Source: Aricia agestis (lineage: Eukaryota; Arthropoda; Insecta; Lepidoptera; Lycaenidae). From it: 64,000 nucleotides of DNA. The notes beneath the pieces are model-generated. The model ran no database searches. It had not been told where the DNA came from and saw only the letters and a program-made list of their open reading frames with translations. The DNA lies in assembly GCF_905147365.1 (NCBI RefSeq), contig NC_056412.1, positions 14,934,001 to 14,998,000 on the forward strand, read 5' to 3'. Each line of letters begins with the position of its first letter. Position 1 is the stretch's first letter. The translations under genes were made by a program, and so were the position numbers. Shown one piece after another: positions 1 to 10,180 of this stretch.

Positions 1-602
1 CTTAGTTTCAACGACATTAGGACTACTACTTACCTATATTTTGTAAAAAATATTGACTTTTTTTTTTTTTTTTCAACTCTTGTCTCTGGGACTTAGCTGA
101 TCTCAGACTGGCCGTGTAAGCATTGTCTAATAGTATCTTAGATTCAATAAAAAAAACCATAATCTATTTTCAATTTGTCAACTTGTTGTCAAAAGACTTC
201 AACCATAAATAAAAGAGTATAATTCGTATGTATAGGCTTGTCACTCAAAAATATGTCACTTCTCATGTGTGTGTGTTGTAGTGTGTGTAATGTTTTATTT
301 GTTAAAAAAATGTATGATAAAAGCATAATTTCAAAATAATATTAGTTCCATGCACTCCTTCACCGTATAAACTATAACTTTGCAAAATTTCATGCTAGGT
401 GCATGAAATTTTGCAAAGTTTCCAAATTTTTCGTAAAAAGGGTTACAAAGTTTTTCGTTCGCGTATTAATATTATGATAAACTTTATTAAAGTGACTAGA
501 TCATCATAGCTTGGGGTCACGCAGATACTCGTTTTTGCCCTAGAAACATACATTTTCCGTAAAAGAATATTATAATTGAAATGTTTTGTCTCGGAATTTA
601 AA
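1..602. other. AT-rich intergenic stretch, no gene
   Basis: No coding region with a recognisable family or exon structure is visible. The only structure seen is the hairpin at 376-420, annotated separately. Confidence 0.5.
376..420. repeat. Perfect 20-bp snap-back hairpin
   Basis: Left arm 376-395 is the exact reverse complement of right arm 401-420, with a 5-nt loop (TAGGT). It has no target duplication, so it looks like a local inverted duplication rather than a transposon. Confidence 0.85.
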
Positions 603-606
603 GTAT

Positions 607-782
607 TGTGGCGGTACCCACAATTCGCCTAACATTCCTGCATCGCGCTATCGAAGTTTTCTGAGCGCGTCGCTATATATTATACGACAGCTGAAATGTA
701 TCACGCGGGCTCCAGCCTGACCGAGCATAACACCTCGCTCGGTCGGAAGATCTTCCTTGGTGGCCTCCACGCATATCCCACA
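607..782 (+). repeat. 5' LTR of miniature element copy 1
   Basis: Begins TGTGGCGGTACC and ends CCCACA. It contains a TATA-like CTATATATTATA (670s) that could be the promoter. The TG...CA ends fit LTR rules. Confidence 0.8.
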
Positions 783-1158
783 TTGGTGACTCTCGACAGA
801 ACACGCCTCCTTTATCATCATCACTCCCCGCCCCTCCGCACCGCGCCAGCTAGCATCGCCTCATCAGGTACATCGTCCACTAGCCGCAATGTACCGCGGC
901 CTGGGCGACTCCGCATCGGCATCATTGGGCTTTCTCACTACACCGGACCGGTCAGCAAGCAGAGCACATCTCACCTGGTCAGCACGTAGCATCGACCCCG
1001 CACGGCAGCTATCCGACTCACTGGATCCCGTGCAGCAGCTTACAGTTCCGACTCACTGGGACTCACTACAACAGTTCCGACTCACTGGAACTCACTGGCA
1101 CTAGCGACTCAAGCGACAAGACTTCAAGATTCGACCTCCGGTCTTCGGGGGGGAGTGA

Positions 1159-1283
1159 TGTGGCGGTACCCACAATTGGCCTAACATTCCTGCATCGCGC
1201 TATCGAAGTTTTCTGAGCGCGTCGCTATATATACGACAGCTGAAATGTATTACGCGGGCTCCGGCCACGCACTTATCCCCACA
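1159..1283 (+). repeat. 3' LTR of miniature element copy 1, internally deleted
   Basis: Matches 607-782 closely at its start, then skips about 50 bp including the inverted GACCGAGC/GCTCGGTC segment, and rejoins near the end (ATCCCCACA). Confidence 0.75.
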
Positions 1284-1287
1284 GTAT

Positions 1288-1875
1288 CTTCATGCTGAAT
1301 TCTAACAAAATCGATTAGACGGCTAGTGTGAAGAAGTATACGTTTTCGCAATATTTCGTTCGTGTCAAACTCCTACTTCACAGAGTTTCTTTTGTTCTAT
1401 TTACAAGCTATTTTTTTTAAATAAATAAAATATGAAATACCTACTGATCATGATGATGGAAGCCGACTGTAACAATGGCTAAAATGAAGCGAATTGGAAA
1501 AGCAGATTAGGGTTTTGGTGTCCATATTAAAATTATTCGCTCTGTTCATGCATTATTCACTGTAACTTCGTCACTTAAGCCTCGTTCGCGTTTGGATTAA
1601 GCTCAACCGAGTCAGTCCGTACACTGAATTACTAATGCACCGTTCGACTGCGTAGGGTTGCTGCGACCACACATTTATTAGGATTTGACAATGACAGACA
1701 ACCCTGTGATAAAAGGCGAGGAGGCCGATCGTTTCAGTTAATCTTGGAGTGTGCAAAAGAAAACAATTGTTTGATGACATAATATAAACTATAACTAGTT
1801 ACATACTTAATTAATAACTATAATTGTAACTAGTATATGGTTACAGTTCTTGACTACTTAAAATTCATTGTTTAC
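1288..1875. other. No gene recognised
   Basis: An open frame on the minus strand (1571-1780) shows no family similarity, signal sequence or convincing splice sites. It could be an intron if the exon at 1876-2065 is real. Confidence 0.4.
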
Positions 1876-2065
1876 CTGTTTTTGGGATTTTAACATTGTA
1901 TATCTTTGAAATGTAAGTATCACAAACGTCACCTTGGGGTTTTAGTCCACACTCAAAATCCGTCGTGATGTCCACCGCAGGTCTTCTCAGTGGCGCATGA
2001 GCAATGCATGGCGCATGCAATGCAATCAACAGCATGAGCGCACACGCGTGAGGTATGTTCGCCAT
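1876..2065 (-). CDS. Candidate first coding exon of a secreted protein
   Basis: Reads from ATG (2063-2065) for 63 codons and then meets a splice donor, CAG|GTAAAC, with the last exon base at 1876. The first about 24 residues are a textbook signal peptide: a hydrophobic stretch (ALMLLIALHAPCIAHA) followed by a polar mature start. The mature part has two cysteines (DFECGLKPQGDVCDTY), suggesting an extracellular disulphide protein. I do not recognise the family. Later exons would lie at lower coordinates, probably outside the window. Without them the call rests only on the signal peptide and the donor. The alternative is a chance open frame. Confidence 0.38.
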
Positions 2066-2600
2066 CGAAATGACATTCGATGCTTCGTAATCGGTCCCTG
2101 GACAGGCCTCGGAATCGCATAAGCATGCACCGCGTCTCCGTTTGATGTGAACTTACCCTAAGTTCATATATCTAGTAATAACTAAGTGCCTGTGTGGCGC
2201 GTAAAATGAACGTGTGGCACTCGGAGACTGCCGTGGTAAAGCTATGCAATAGCATTGTTATTTTATCAACTAATGCAATTATTATTCGCATACGTCTAGT
2301 CCACGGAGCTAATACAGAGAGGTGTGGTAATCAAATTTCCTTAAGAAACAACGCGTGACAATTTGCGGGGTGAGGGGGTGTCAAGCTCCGCCCACTTTTC
2401 CATATTTCACCTATCGTGTAAAAGCAAAACTACTAGCTTAGGTCGATGTTCATGTTACTACGTAGTTCAGCTATCTTACACTAGATGTCAAAATTCTTAA
2501 ATATTATGGGACGTACTCAGAACTTTAAAAAATGTATATTAATTATAATAAGGTCAATCATTAAAATAAAGGTTAGAATTTTCACCGAATTTTTAATGTA

Positions 2601-2740
2601 AAATAAGGAGACAAACGAGTAAACGGGTCACCTGGTGGAAAGCAACTTTCGTAGCCCATGGACACTCGCAACATCAAAAGAGCTGCAGGTGCATTACCGG
2701 CCTTTTAAGAGGTAATACGGTAGGGAAGGGAATGGGGTGA
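2601..2740 (-). repeat. SINE family 1, 3' fragment
   Basis: Carries the 3' half of the SINE seen at 12720, 20259, 24684, 40700, 45433, 48832 and 53944: AAATAAGG tail, GGGTCACCTG, the CCATGGACACTCGC block and the GGCCTTTTAAGAGG block. The tRNA-like head is missing. Confidence 0.8.
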
Positions 2741-2929
2741 TTACTAGGTAATAGGTAAGTACTCTTTTTCAGAAATGTTATGAAAAAATTTTTAATCAAT
2801 TACCTACGGCTGGCCAAATGTCAGCGCGCGTCAACATTAGCAAACAAAACTGTCATTGCGATACTTATGCGCACATTTTTGAAGACTTTCAGTCGTCGCG
2901 GCACACAATTTTCTCGTGACAGGTTATCC

Positions 2930-3840
2930 GTGTCATACGCCATAGAAGTAGATGACACGGCTTCCGTGTCACCCGCCACGTTCAAAAAGGTTTATTGTTT
3001 AGTTGAGCCCAAACCATTGAAGTTAACGGAAGGCTACGTTGTTTGGAGTTGACTTCGAGTAGTTTTACTAAGTGTTAACCTGAAAATAGCAGGTAAGCGA
3101 TTTTTTTAATTCAGATGTTGCAAACAAACTGTTGTTGTTGTTATGTAGGTTTCAAAGTTAGAAAAATGAGTATACTAATTAATATAATCGGGGTTTGCGA
3201 TGTAAATTATTATACGTTCGTAGATAAATTTAAACAAGTTCGTTGTTAAATTTTTTAACCGACTTCCAAAAAGGAGGAGAGTTCCAGTAATAAAGCTCAT
3301 AGGTACAAGACCACTTTTAACCGCAGGGAAACGTTTTATTCCTATGGATAAGGAAGTTTGCGGTAACAGCTAGTTAAAAATATTTTCGAAAGAAACAACT
3401 TAGATTAAAACAAAAATCGTTAGTGGATTAGTAATACTTTGATGTCAACGCATTACGTGGAAAATTAAGACGGTTTTGTTCGGAGTAAAACCTTCTAAAG
3501 TGTTATTTAAGGGAGATACAATCGCTTTCTAAATGACACGGCTCACGTGTCATATGCCACACGTTAAAAACCCATAAGACGCGGCTGCCGTGTAATCCGC
3601 AATTAATGCACCTTTAAAAAAGGTTGACGGCCCCTACGTTTTTTTAATTCACAGAATATTATGAGGCGAAGCCTATAGGCTTGTTCTATGTGGAAAATTA
3701 AGATGATCCTGTTCAGAGTAGAACCTTCTAAAGTGCAATTTGAAGGAGATACAATCGTTTTTTAAATGACACGGCTCACGTGTCATACGCCACACGTTAA
3801 AAACATGTATGACACGGCTACCGTGTCATCCGCACTGAAT
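2930..3840. repeat. Diverged direct repeats built on a GACACGGCT palindrome
   Basis: A unit of about 145 bp at 3450-3602 is repeated with about 15-20% divergence at 3688-3835. Each carries an ACCTTCTAAAGTG segment and two palindromic cores of the type TGACACGGCTCACGTGTCA. A shorter related copy lies at about 2930-2985, inside the short frame starting at 2780, which I therefore do not treat as a gene. Confidence 0.65.
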
Positions 3841-4686
3841 CGGTTAATAAAATAATAATTCTGAGTACAGCCCTGAATATTTGTTACGTTTCAAATAGTT
3901 ATCATAGATGACGACAGATGGCGGTTTATAAGTAGTATAATAATAAAAGCTATATAACTACGGTTTTAGCTATTAAATGTGTTTAAGACTAAGTGTTTAA
4001 CAGTTACCAGTATTCAAGTATGATTATTCCAATAAACTTATGCAAAATTATACGGATTTACGTCTGTATTATCTTTTAAAGGTTTGGCCATCTAGTGTCA
4101 AGTAGTATAATTAACGCTGAAATCTGAAATGTTCTAGAACTTTTATATTTAAATTACATTTAAAATTATTTACAGATGCAATGTGATGTTATTTATATTA
4201 TCAGAACGTCTGTCTGAGTGTTGTCGACATTGTAAAACACAATACTTCATCCTTTCGTTGTTAAAAACGTAGAAAACAAGAATTTATTGGGAGTCTCGTT
4301 ACGTGTGCACCTGACAAACGCTGAAAGTGTACTGACTTAAGCCCCGCCCACAATGATGACGTCAGGACCTAGTTGAAAATCACAGTGCACAGTTGCTTAG
4401 GCCAGCTTTTCTTCGTATGAGCTCCGTGGTCTAGTCGCATGCACATAAACACCGTGCCAAAATCTGCCGAACTAAAACGACGTTAGACGATGCACTGGTT
4501 TATGTTGTTTATGTTCATTACGGAATTTTTTTGCACTGTCGCCACGCTCAAAGTTCATGATAAAAGCTATTCAAATTCAAAGCCTTTATTCAGGTAAGTC
4601 ATTACAATAATTCCTTAGTTTTTTAAAAATCAAAATAAAATGTAATTTTTTAGCTAGTTGAATTACTTAATATTGTCAATACATTT
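3841..4686. other. No gene recognised
   Basis: AT-rich sequence without coding similarity or obvious element ends. Confidence 0.4.
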
Positions 4687-4742
4687 TAATTTTCAACAGT
4701 TTGCTGATTTATCTAATATCTTATCTTATATCAAGCAATTCT

Positions 4743-4808
<66 letters not shown>

Positions 4809-4865
4809 AGAATTGCTTGATATAAGATAAGATATTAGATAAATCAGCAAACTGTTGAAAATTAT
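4687..4865. repeat. Long inverted repeat around a (TA)n microsatellite
   Basis: About 60 bp at 4687-4748 is repeated in inverse orientation, essentially perfectly, at 4803-4865, with an alternating TA tract between. The frame at 4726-4914 merely translates this. Confidence 0.9.
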
Positions 4866-4985
4866 AATTGGAATATCGGAATCGGCTCCAACGATTGTCA
4901 TGAAATTTACACATAAGTTTCGGGGGCGATAAATCGATCTAGCTAGGAATCATTTTTGAAAAATGTCATTTTATTCGCGTTATAT
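4866..4985. repeat. Dispersed repeat end, inverted copy at 49530-49712
   Basis: Shares the blocks GGCGATAAATCGATCT and CATTTTATTCG with the reverse complement of 49530-49712. It is probably a fragment of a common non-autonomous element. Confidence 0.6.
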
Positions 4986-5035
4986 CGTAATACAATAGTA
5001 GCAATAACAATAGTAGCTAGTAATAATTAATACAT

Positions 5036-5620
5036 TGTAGGCTACTCACCTACTACACAAATAATTAGCGCAAACCTTTATTATAAATAATAAATAATAT
5101 AATAAAAACTAACTTAAACTTAAAACTTATAAATAGTTAATAATAATAAATATTATATTTACACGTATAGCATTACATATACACAAACACGTATGTCGAT
5201 ATGATATGTCGATACAATGCATCGATACATCATATCGACATGCATTTATCGATACGCGTCACACCCTACAGCAGGACCGGTTCCTTTGTTTGCGTACGCG
5301 CAGAGCGTACAACTCGAGCCGGCCAGTAGTCTAGTCGGAATCGCTCCCCGCGCCACGCACATTACGTGTGCCGCTAACCGTATCGCTAACTGCTTACTTT
5401 TGCGCTATAGACTTTCTATTTTCTATGTATTTTCTCTTTCCGCTGTTTCTTTGTGCTGTGCGCTATTAACTATATTATATCGTCTTCGTGAACTTTCTTT
5501 GTGCCTTCTGTGTTGGAACTATATACATGTGTATGTGGAATAAAACTATTCAACGTGAGTTACCTTTTTCTTCACATACATACTGGAATTGTTACCTATA
5601 CTGGTGACGCAATTCCCAAA
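5036..5620 (+). repeat. 5' LTR of the gypsy element
   Basis: Starts TGTAGGCTACTCACC and ends CAATTCCCAAA, an unusual non-CA 3' end fixed by the target duplication. It contains the polyadenylation signal AATAAA at 5539-5544 and several ATCGATA/TCGATAC repeats near 5190-5255. The 108-codon frame inside both LTRs is not a gene. Confidence 0.93.
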
Positions 5621-5640
5621 CTGGTGACCACGCCTAGAAT
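5621..5640 (+). promoter_or_regulatory. Probable primer-binding site
   Basis: CTGGTGACCACGCC follows directly on the LTR. TGGTGAC is also found just after the LTR of the miniature element. I cannot assign the tRNA by eye. The LTR end itself contains a similar CTGGTGACGC. Confidence 0.55.
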
Positions 5641-6522
5641 ATGGACAAGGAATTTCACGACGCTAGCGCCATGCCTACAAAATCTGCCACGCGGTCGAAC
5701 GATGCTGCTAGTGAGGGGACACAGTCGATACCCAATGTCGATGTTTTTAAAGTCGGTGTACGTGTTCCCCCATTCTGGCCGGAAGAACCAGAGATATGGT
5801 TTGCGCAGGTGGAGGGACAATTTGCCATCTCAGGTATCACAAATGACCTGACAAAATTTAATTACGTCATTGGCCACCTGGACGTGGAGCAGTCCAGAGA
5901 AATTAAGGACATAATCATCAGCCCACCTTCAGCAAATAAATATGACACCTTGAAACGGGAGCTGATCAAACGGCTGTCGGCATCGAGGGAAAAGCAGATC
6001 AAGCAGCTTTTGATGCACGAGGAGCTTGGAGACCGTAAGCCCTCGCAATTCCTGCGTCACCTCAAGAGCCTCGCCGGTGCCGACGTCTCTCAGGATTTAT
6101 TGAAGACCATCTGGACAAGCCGACTCTCCCACGGTATCCAGACAGTGCTCGCTGGTCAACCATCTTCGTCTTCCATCGAGGACCTCGCGGATTTGGCCGA
6201 TCGCGTTCATGAACTGGCCACTCCCATGCCAGCTGTGGCGTCCACCAGCCAAGCTGTTCCTGGATCTGCACTGGACGCGTTAGCCAGGGAAGTAGCCGAG
6301 CTGAGACGACAGGTTCAGCGACTCTCGACGGGTAGAAGAAGCCGACCACGTTCCAGATCATCGGGACCTGCTCGAAGAGGATCAACATCCAGGTCAAGAC
6401 GATCCGACTCCAACTATCGCAAGTTCCCGCTCTGTTGGTATCATGCCAAATATGCGGAGAAAGCCAGCAGATGCGTGAAGCCCTGCGACTACATGACGGG
6501 AAACGCAAAGGGCGGTCGATAA
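5641..6522 (+). CDS. gag: Gypsy gag polyprotein
   Basis: 293 codons starting 20 bp after the LTR. The N-terminal half carries a capsid-like domain typical of insect gypsy Gag (VPPFWPEEPEIWFAQVEGQF at about 42-61, then helical segments to about residue 190). A linker (AREVAELRRQVQRLS) could form a short coiled coil. It is followed by an Arg/Ser-rich basic tract (about 231-262) for nucleic-acid binding. The C-terminus has a cysteine/histidine cluster (CWYHAKYAEKASRC...C) resembling the degenerate zinc knuckle of this group. The protein forms the particle that packages the element RNA. Its 3' end overlaps pol, and a slippery heptamer lies at 6498-6504. Confidence 0.92.
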   Translation: MDKEFHDASAMPTKSATRSNDAASEGTQSIPNVDVFKVGVRVPPFWPEEPEIWFAQVEGQFAISGITNDLTKFNYVIGHLDVEQSREIKDIIISPPSANKYDTLKRELIKRLSASREKQIKQLLMHEELGDRKPSQFLRHLKSLAGADVSQDLLKTIWTSRLSHGIQTVLAGQPSSSSIEDLADLADRVHELATPMPAVASTSQAVPGSALDALAREVAELRRQVQRLSTGRRSRPRSRSSGPARRGSTSRSRRSDSNYRKFPLCWYHAKYAEKASRCVKPCDYMTGNAKGGR

Positions 6523-9500
6523 TGGCGACTGCTGACTGCCCTAACTCAACTGGTCGCCTGTTCGTGACGGATTGCGAGTCGAAGATGCAATTCCTGGTCG
6601 ACACTGGTAGCGACCTCTGTGTCTTCCCCCGGTCCTTGCTGCGTGATCGTCGTACGAAAACGGACTATAATTTGTGTGCTGCGAACGGTTCTAGTATAAG
6701 TACTTATGGTTATGTTCACCTTAATTTAGATTTTAGCCTTCGTAGAGTGTTTCCTTGGCGTTTTGTTGTAGCTGATGTTACAAAGCCTATTATAGGCGTA
6801 GATTTTTTAAATTATTATAATCTTATTGTAGATTGCCGCAACAAAAGATTGCTTGATTGTAACACTTCTATATCTTGTAACGCTAAAATTGTAAAGGATT
6901 CCGACATAGCCTCTGTTAAAATATTGACAGGTGAGACTCGTTACCACAAAATCCTTAAGGAATTTCCCGAGCTCACCCGTCCAACCGGTATACACCGCAC
7001 AGTAACTCATAACACTGTTCACCACATTCGCACGACACCAGGCCCTCCAGTTTCCTGTACCCCACGTCGTCTAGCACCCGACAAGTTAAAGATAGCTCAG
7101 AAAGAGTTCCAGGCCATGATTGCCAATGGAACGGCTCGCCCTTCACAGAGCCCCTGGGCTTCGCCTCTCCATCTAGCACCCAAGAAGGACAACGGTTGGC
7201 GTCCCTGCGGTGACTACCGCATGTTGAACGCCCGCACTGTGCCTGACAGGTATCCGATTAAACACATTCACGACTTTGCCCATGATCTTGTTGGCTGCAA
7301 AGTGTTTAGCACCCTGGATTTGTTGAAGGCGTACAATCAGATACCTGTCAGTGCTGCAGATATTCCGAAGACCGCAATCATAACTCCTTTTGGACTCTTC
7401 GAGTTCCCATTTATGACCTTCGGACTTCGGAATGCGGGCCAAACCTTCCAAAGGTTCATGGATGAGGTTACCCGGGACCTAGACTTCGTTTTTGTATATC
7501 TAGACGATATCTTAGTCTATTCCCAGGATGAGGAGCAGCACGAGAAGCATCTCCGCCAACTTTTCAACAGGCTCAGGGAGTACGGCATGCTAATAAATAC
7601 GGAGAAGTGCGTCTTCGGTGTGCCTGAGGTAACTTTTTTAGGTTATTCTATCTCGGCAGCCGGTTCCAAGCCTTTGGACAGCAAGGTGCAGGCGATCAAC
7701 CAATTTCCTGTTCCTTCAACAGTGCGTCAGCTCAAGGCATTTCTCGGTATGCTAAATTTTTATAGGAGATTTCTTCCTCGAGCAGCTGAGGTCCAGGCTC
7801 CATTACATGCGCTTCTTAAAGGCCCTATCAAAGGCTCCCAACCCGTCAACCTGACAGGCGAAGCCCTTGAAGCCTTCAACGCGTGTAAGCGCAGCCTAGC
7901 AGACGCAGCGTTGCTTGCCCACCCTGACTGTACTGCTACTCTTGCTTTAGTCACCGATGCATCCGACAAAGCGATCGGCGCCGTTTTGCAACAGTTTAAA
8001 AACGGTGCATGGCAACCACTGGCTTTCTTTTCCCGCAAGCTTAGCCCGTCGCAGGTGAAGTATTCGCCATATGACCGGGAGCTGCTTGCAATTTATGAGG
8101 CCATTAAATACTTTAGGCATATGCTTGAGGCCCGGCACTTCGTCATCTATACTGACCATAAGCCGATCAGTTTCGCTTTCCATGAACGGAAAAAGAACTG
8201 TTCGCCTAGGCAGTATAGACACCTTGACTTTATTGCCCAGTTCACCTCTGATATCCGACACATATCCGGCAAGGATAACGTGGTTGCCGATACGTTGTCG
8301 CGGATTGAGGAACTGGGTACGCCGGTGAGCCTCGAAGACATAGCCCAAAGTCAAGCTTCAGACCCTGAATTGCAACAGCTTCTAGCAGACGGTACATCCC
8401 TGCGATTGGAGAAGCTTGTGGTGCCTGGTAGTCGTCTACCCCTGTACTGCGACGTTAGTACAACGACCTCCAGGCCTTTTGTGCCGAAATTTTATCGAAG
8501 GCAGGTTTTTGATAGCCTGCATTCGTTAAGCCATCCCGGTGTCAGTGCATCTGCCAAATTAGTCGCAGAGCGCTTTGTATGGCCAGGCATTCGTCGGGAC
8601 TGCAGACAATGGGCTCGTGCATGCATGGCTTGCCAAAAAGCTAAGGTCAGCCGCCACGTGACTGCGCCGCTAGGTACATACACCTTGCCAAGAGTGCGAT
8701 TCCACCAGATCCATATAGACCTTGTGGGTCCCTTGCCGCTATCGCAGGGGTATCGCTACTGTCTTACCGCCGTCGATCGATTCACTCGGTGGCCGGAAGC
8801 GGTACCTATCCATGATATGACTGCGGAGACAGTTGCCCAAGCGCTCTTGTCTACGTGGATCGCACGTTTTGGTTGCCCCACTCAAATCACAACCGACCGT
8901 GGTCGGCAATTTGAGTCGGCCTTATTTCAGTGCCTTTCGAAAGCCACTGGCTTTGACCACAGGCGGACGACAGCTTACCATCCCGCATGTAATGGCATGG
9001 TGGAAAGGTTCCACCGGCAGCTTAAGGCTGCCATAGTTTGCCATGCCAACGACAGGTGGACCGAGTCCTTGCCATGGGTCCTTCTTGGCATACGAACTGT
9101 CTTTAAAGAGGATCTCCAGTGCTCCTCTGCAGAGCTAGTATATGGAGAGCCTTTAAGGTTGCCAGGCGAATTTTTTGACCCTGCAGACGGTGGTACTACC
9201 GATACGTCTGAGTTTTCGGCCCGCCTTAAGCAAATTGCTAGAAGGTTACAACCCACAGCTGCTTCCCGACACTCAAGCCCTAAAGTATTTATTTATAAGG
9301 AGCTTGCTACCGCTGACCATGTCTTCCTTCGTGAAGACGCAGCACGTGGCTCTCTCCAACCTGCTTATTCAGGACCCCATAAAGTGTTGTCGAGGGACGA
9401 CAAAATATTTAAAATACTGCTCAAAGGCAAAGAGGTCACAGTATCTATAGACCGCATAAAACCGGCCTTCATACTGTCTGACCATACAACACTTGAGCAT

Positions 9501-9575
9501 TTACCAGATGTCCAGAAAAAATATTTTACTCGTTCTGGACGTCGAGTTAAATTTCCAGATTTTTATCGCCCATGA
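6435..9575 (+). CDS. pol: Gypsy pol polyprotein (protease, RT, RNase H, integrase)
   Basis: 1046 codons counted from the first in-frame ATG. It lies in the -1 frame relative to gag and overlaps it, so it is probably made as a Gag-Pol frameshift product and the true start is the frameshift site. Visible in order: aspartic protease (FLVDTGSD, DTG at about 56-58); reverse transcriptase with VYLDDILVY (active-site YLDD at about 355-358); RNase H (LVTDASDKAIGAVLQQF at about 505, YTDHK at about 572); integrase with an HHCC zinc finger (H696, H700, C730, C733) and the DDE catalytic triad (about D762, D821, E857). The frame is unbroken and ends TGA nine bases before the polypurine tract. The protein cleaves the polyproteins, copies the RNA and inserts the DNA copy. 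Confidence 0.95.
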   Translation: MVSCQICGESQQMREALRLHDGKRKGRSIMATADCPNSTGRLFVTDCESKMQFLVDTGSDLCVFPRSLLRDRRTKTDYNLCAANGSSISTYGYVHLNLDFSLRRVFPWRFVVADVTKPIIGVDFLNYYNLIVDCRNKRLLDCNTSISCNAKIVKDSDIASVKILTGETRYHKILKEFPELTRPTGIHRTVTHNTVHHIRTTPGPPVSCTPRRLAPDKLKIAQKEFQAMIANGTARPSQSPWASPLHLAPKKDNGWRPCGDYRMLNARTVPDRYPIKHIHDFAHDLVGCKVFSTLDLLKAYNQIPVSAADIPKTAIITPFGLFEFPFMTFGLRNAGQTFQRFMDEVTRDLDFVFVYLDDILVYSQDEEQHEKHLRQLFNRLREYGMLINTEKCVFGVPEVTFLGYSISAAGSKPLDSKVQAINQFPVPSTVRQLKAFLGMLNFYRRFLPRAAEVQAPLHALLKGPIKGSQPVNLTGEALEAFNACKRSLADAALLAHPDCTATLALVTDASDKAIGAVLQQFKNGAWQPLAFFSRKLSPSQVKYSPYDRELLAIYEAIKYFRHMLEARHFVIYTDHKPISFAFHERKKNCSPRQYRHLDFIAQFTSDIRHISGKDNVVADTLSRIEELGTPVSLEDIAQSQASDPELQQLLADGTSLRLEKLVVPGSRLPLYCDVSTTTSRPFVPKFYRRQVFDSLHSLSHPGVSASAKLVAERFVWPGIRRDCRQWARACMACQKAKVSRHVTAPLGTYTLPRVRFHQIHIDLVGPLPLSQGYRYCLTAVDRFTRWPEAVPIHDMTAETVAQALLSTWIARFGCPTQITTDRGRQFESALFQCLSKATGFDHRRTTAYHPACNGMVERFHRQLKAAIVCHANDRWTESLPWVLLGIRTVFKEDLQCSSAELVYGEPLRLPGEFFDPADGGTTDTSEFSARLKQIARRLQPTAASRHSSPKVFIYKELATADHVFLREDAARGSLQPAYSGPHKVLSRDDKIFKILLKGKEVTVSIDRIKPAFILSDHTTLEHLPDVQKKYFTRSGRRVKFPDFYRP
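6498..6504 (+). promoter_or_regulatory. Putative -1 ribosomal frameshift site GGGAAAC
   Basis: In the gag frame this reads G GGA AAC, a canonical X XXY YYZ slippery heptamer, 15 bases before the gag stop codon and inside the gag/pol overlap. A -1 slip here enters the pol frame exactly. The same heptamer is used by some retroviruses. I have not tested for a downstream RNA structure. Confidence 0.7.
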
Positions 9576-9583
9576 CGGTCTCT

Positions 9584-9595
9584 GGAGGGGGGTGG
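9584..9595 (+). promoter_or_regulatory. Polypurine tract
   Basis: GGAGGGGGGTGG lies immediately upstream of the 3' LTR, the expected position of the plus-strand DNA primer. Confidence 0.85.
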
Positions 9596-10180
9596 TGTAG
9601 GCTACTCACCTACTACACAAATAATTAGCGCAAACCTTTATTATAAATAATAAATAATATAATAAAAACTAACTTAAACTTAAAACTTATAAATAGTTAA
9701 TAATAATAAATATTATATTTACACGTATAGCATTACATATACACAAACACGTATGTCGATATGATATGTCGATACAATGCATCGATACATCATATCGACA
9801 TGCATTTATCGATACGCGTCACACCCTACAGCAGGACCGGTTCCTTTGTTTGCGTACGCGCAGAGCGTACAACTCGAGCCGGCCAGTAGTCTAGTCGGAA
9901 TCGCTCCCCGCGCCACGCACATTACGTGTGCCGCTAACCGTATCGCTAACTGCTTACTTTTGCGCTATAGACTTTCTATTTTCTATGTATTTTCTCTTTC
10001 CGCTGTTTCTTTGTGCTGTGCGCTATTAACTATATTATATCGTCTTCGTGAACTTTCTTTGTGCCTTCTGTGTTGGAACTATATACATGTGTATGTGGAA
10101 TAAAACTATTCAACGTGAGTTACCTTTTTCTTCACATACATACTGGAATTGTTACCTATACTGGTGACGCAATTCCCAAA
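9596..10180 (+). repeat. 3' LTR of the gypsy element
   Basis: Identical to 5036-5620 over all 585 bp (constant offset 4560). Polyadenylation signal AATAAA at 10099-10104. Followed by the target duplication ACAT. Confidence 0.95.

Larger units (their letters stand above)
603..1287 (+). mobile_element. Miniature LTR retrotransposon (TRIM-like), copy 1
   Basis: A complete 677-bp element (607-1283) flanked by the 4-bp target duplication GTAT (603-606 and 1284-1287). It has a 176-bp 5' LTR, a primer-binding-like TTGGTGACTC at 783, a 376-bp interior, a purine tract (TCGGGGGGGAG) just before the 3' LTR, and a 3' LTR starting at 1159 that lacks an internal block. The interior has no protease, reverse transcriptase or integrase. 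It carries three CCGACTCACTGG repeats at 1013, 1048 and 1077. A minus-strand copy with the same interior length lies at 24667-26203, so the short interior is a family trait and not a private deletion. It must depend on enzymes of another, probably gypsy-type, element. Short open frames inside are shared between the copies but shifted by indels; I do not call them genes. Confidence 0.8.

Noticed and set aside
2780..3052. 90-codon plus-strand frame
   Set aside because: It runs through the GACACGGCT repeat and shows no family or splice signal.
4726..4914. Frame rich in Ile-Tyr repeats
   Set aside because: Translation of a (TA)n microsatellite.
5217..5543. 108-codon frame, repeated exactly at 9777-10103
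   Set aside because: It lies wholly in the LTR; identity simply reflects identical LTRs, and it has no domain.
6062..6604. 180-codon minus-strand frame
   Set aside because: Antisense shadow of gag; composition is the complement of coding sequence and has no motif.
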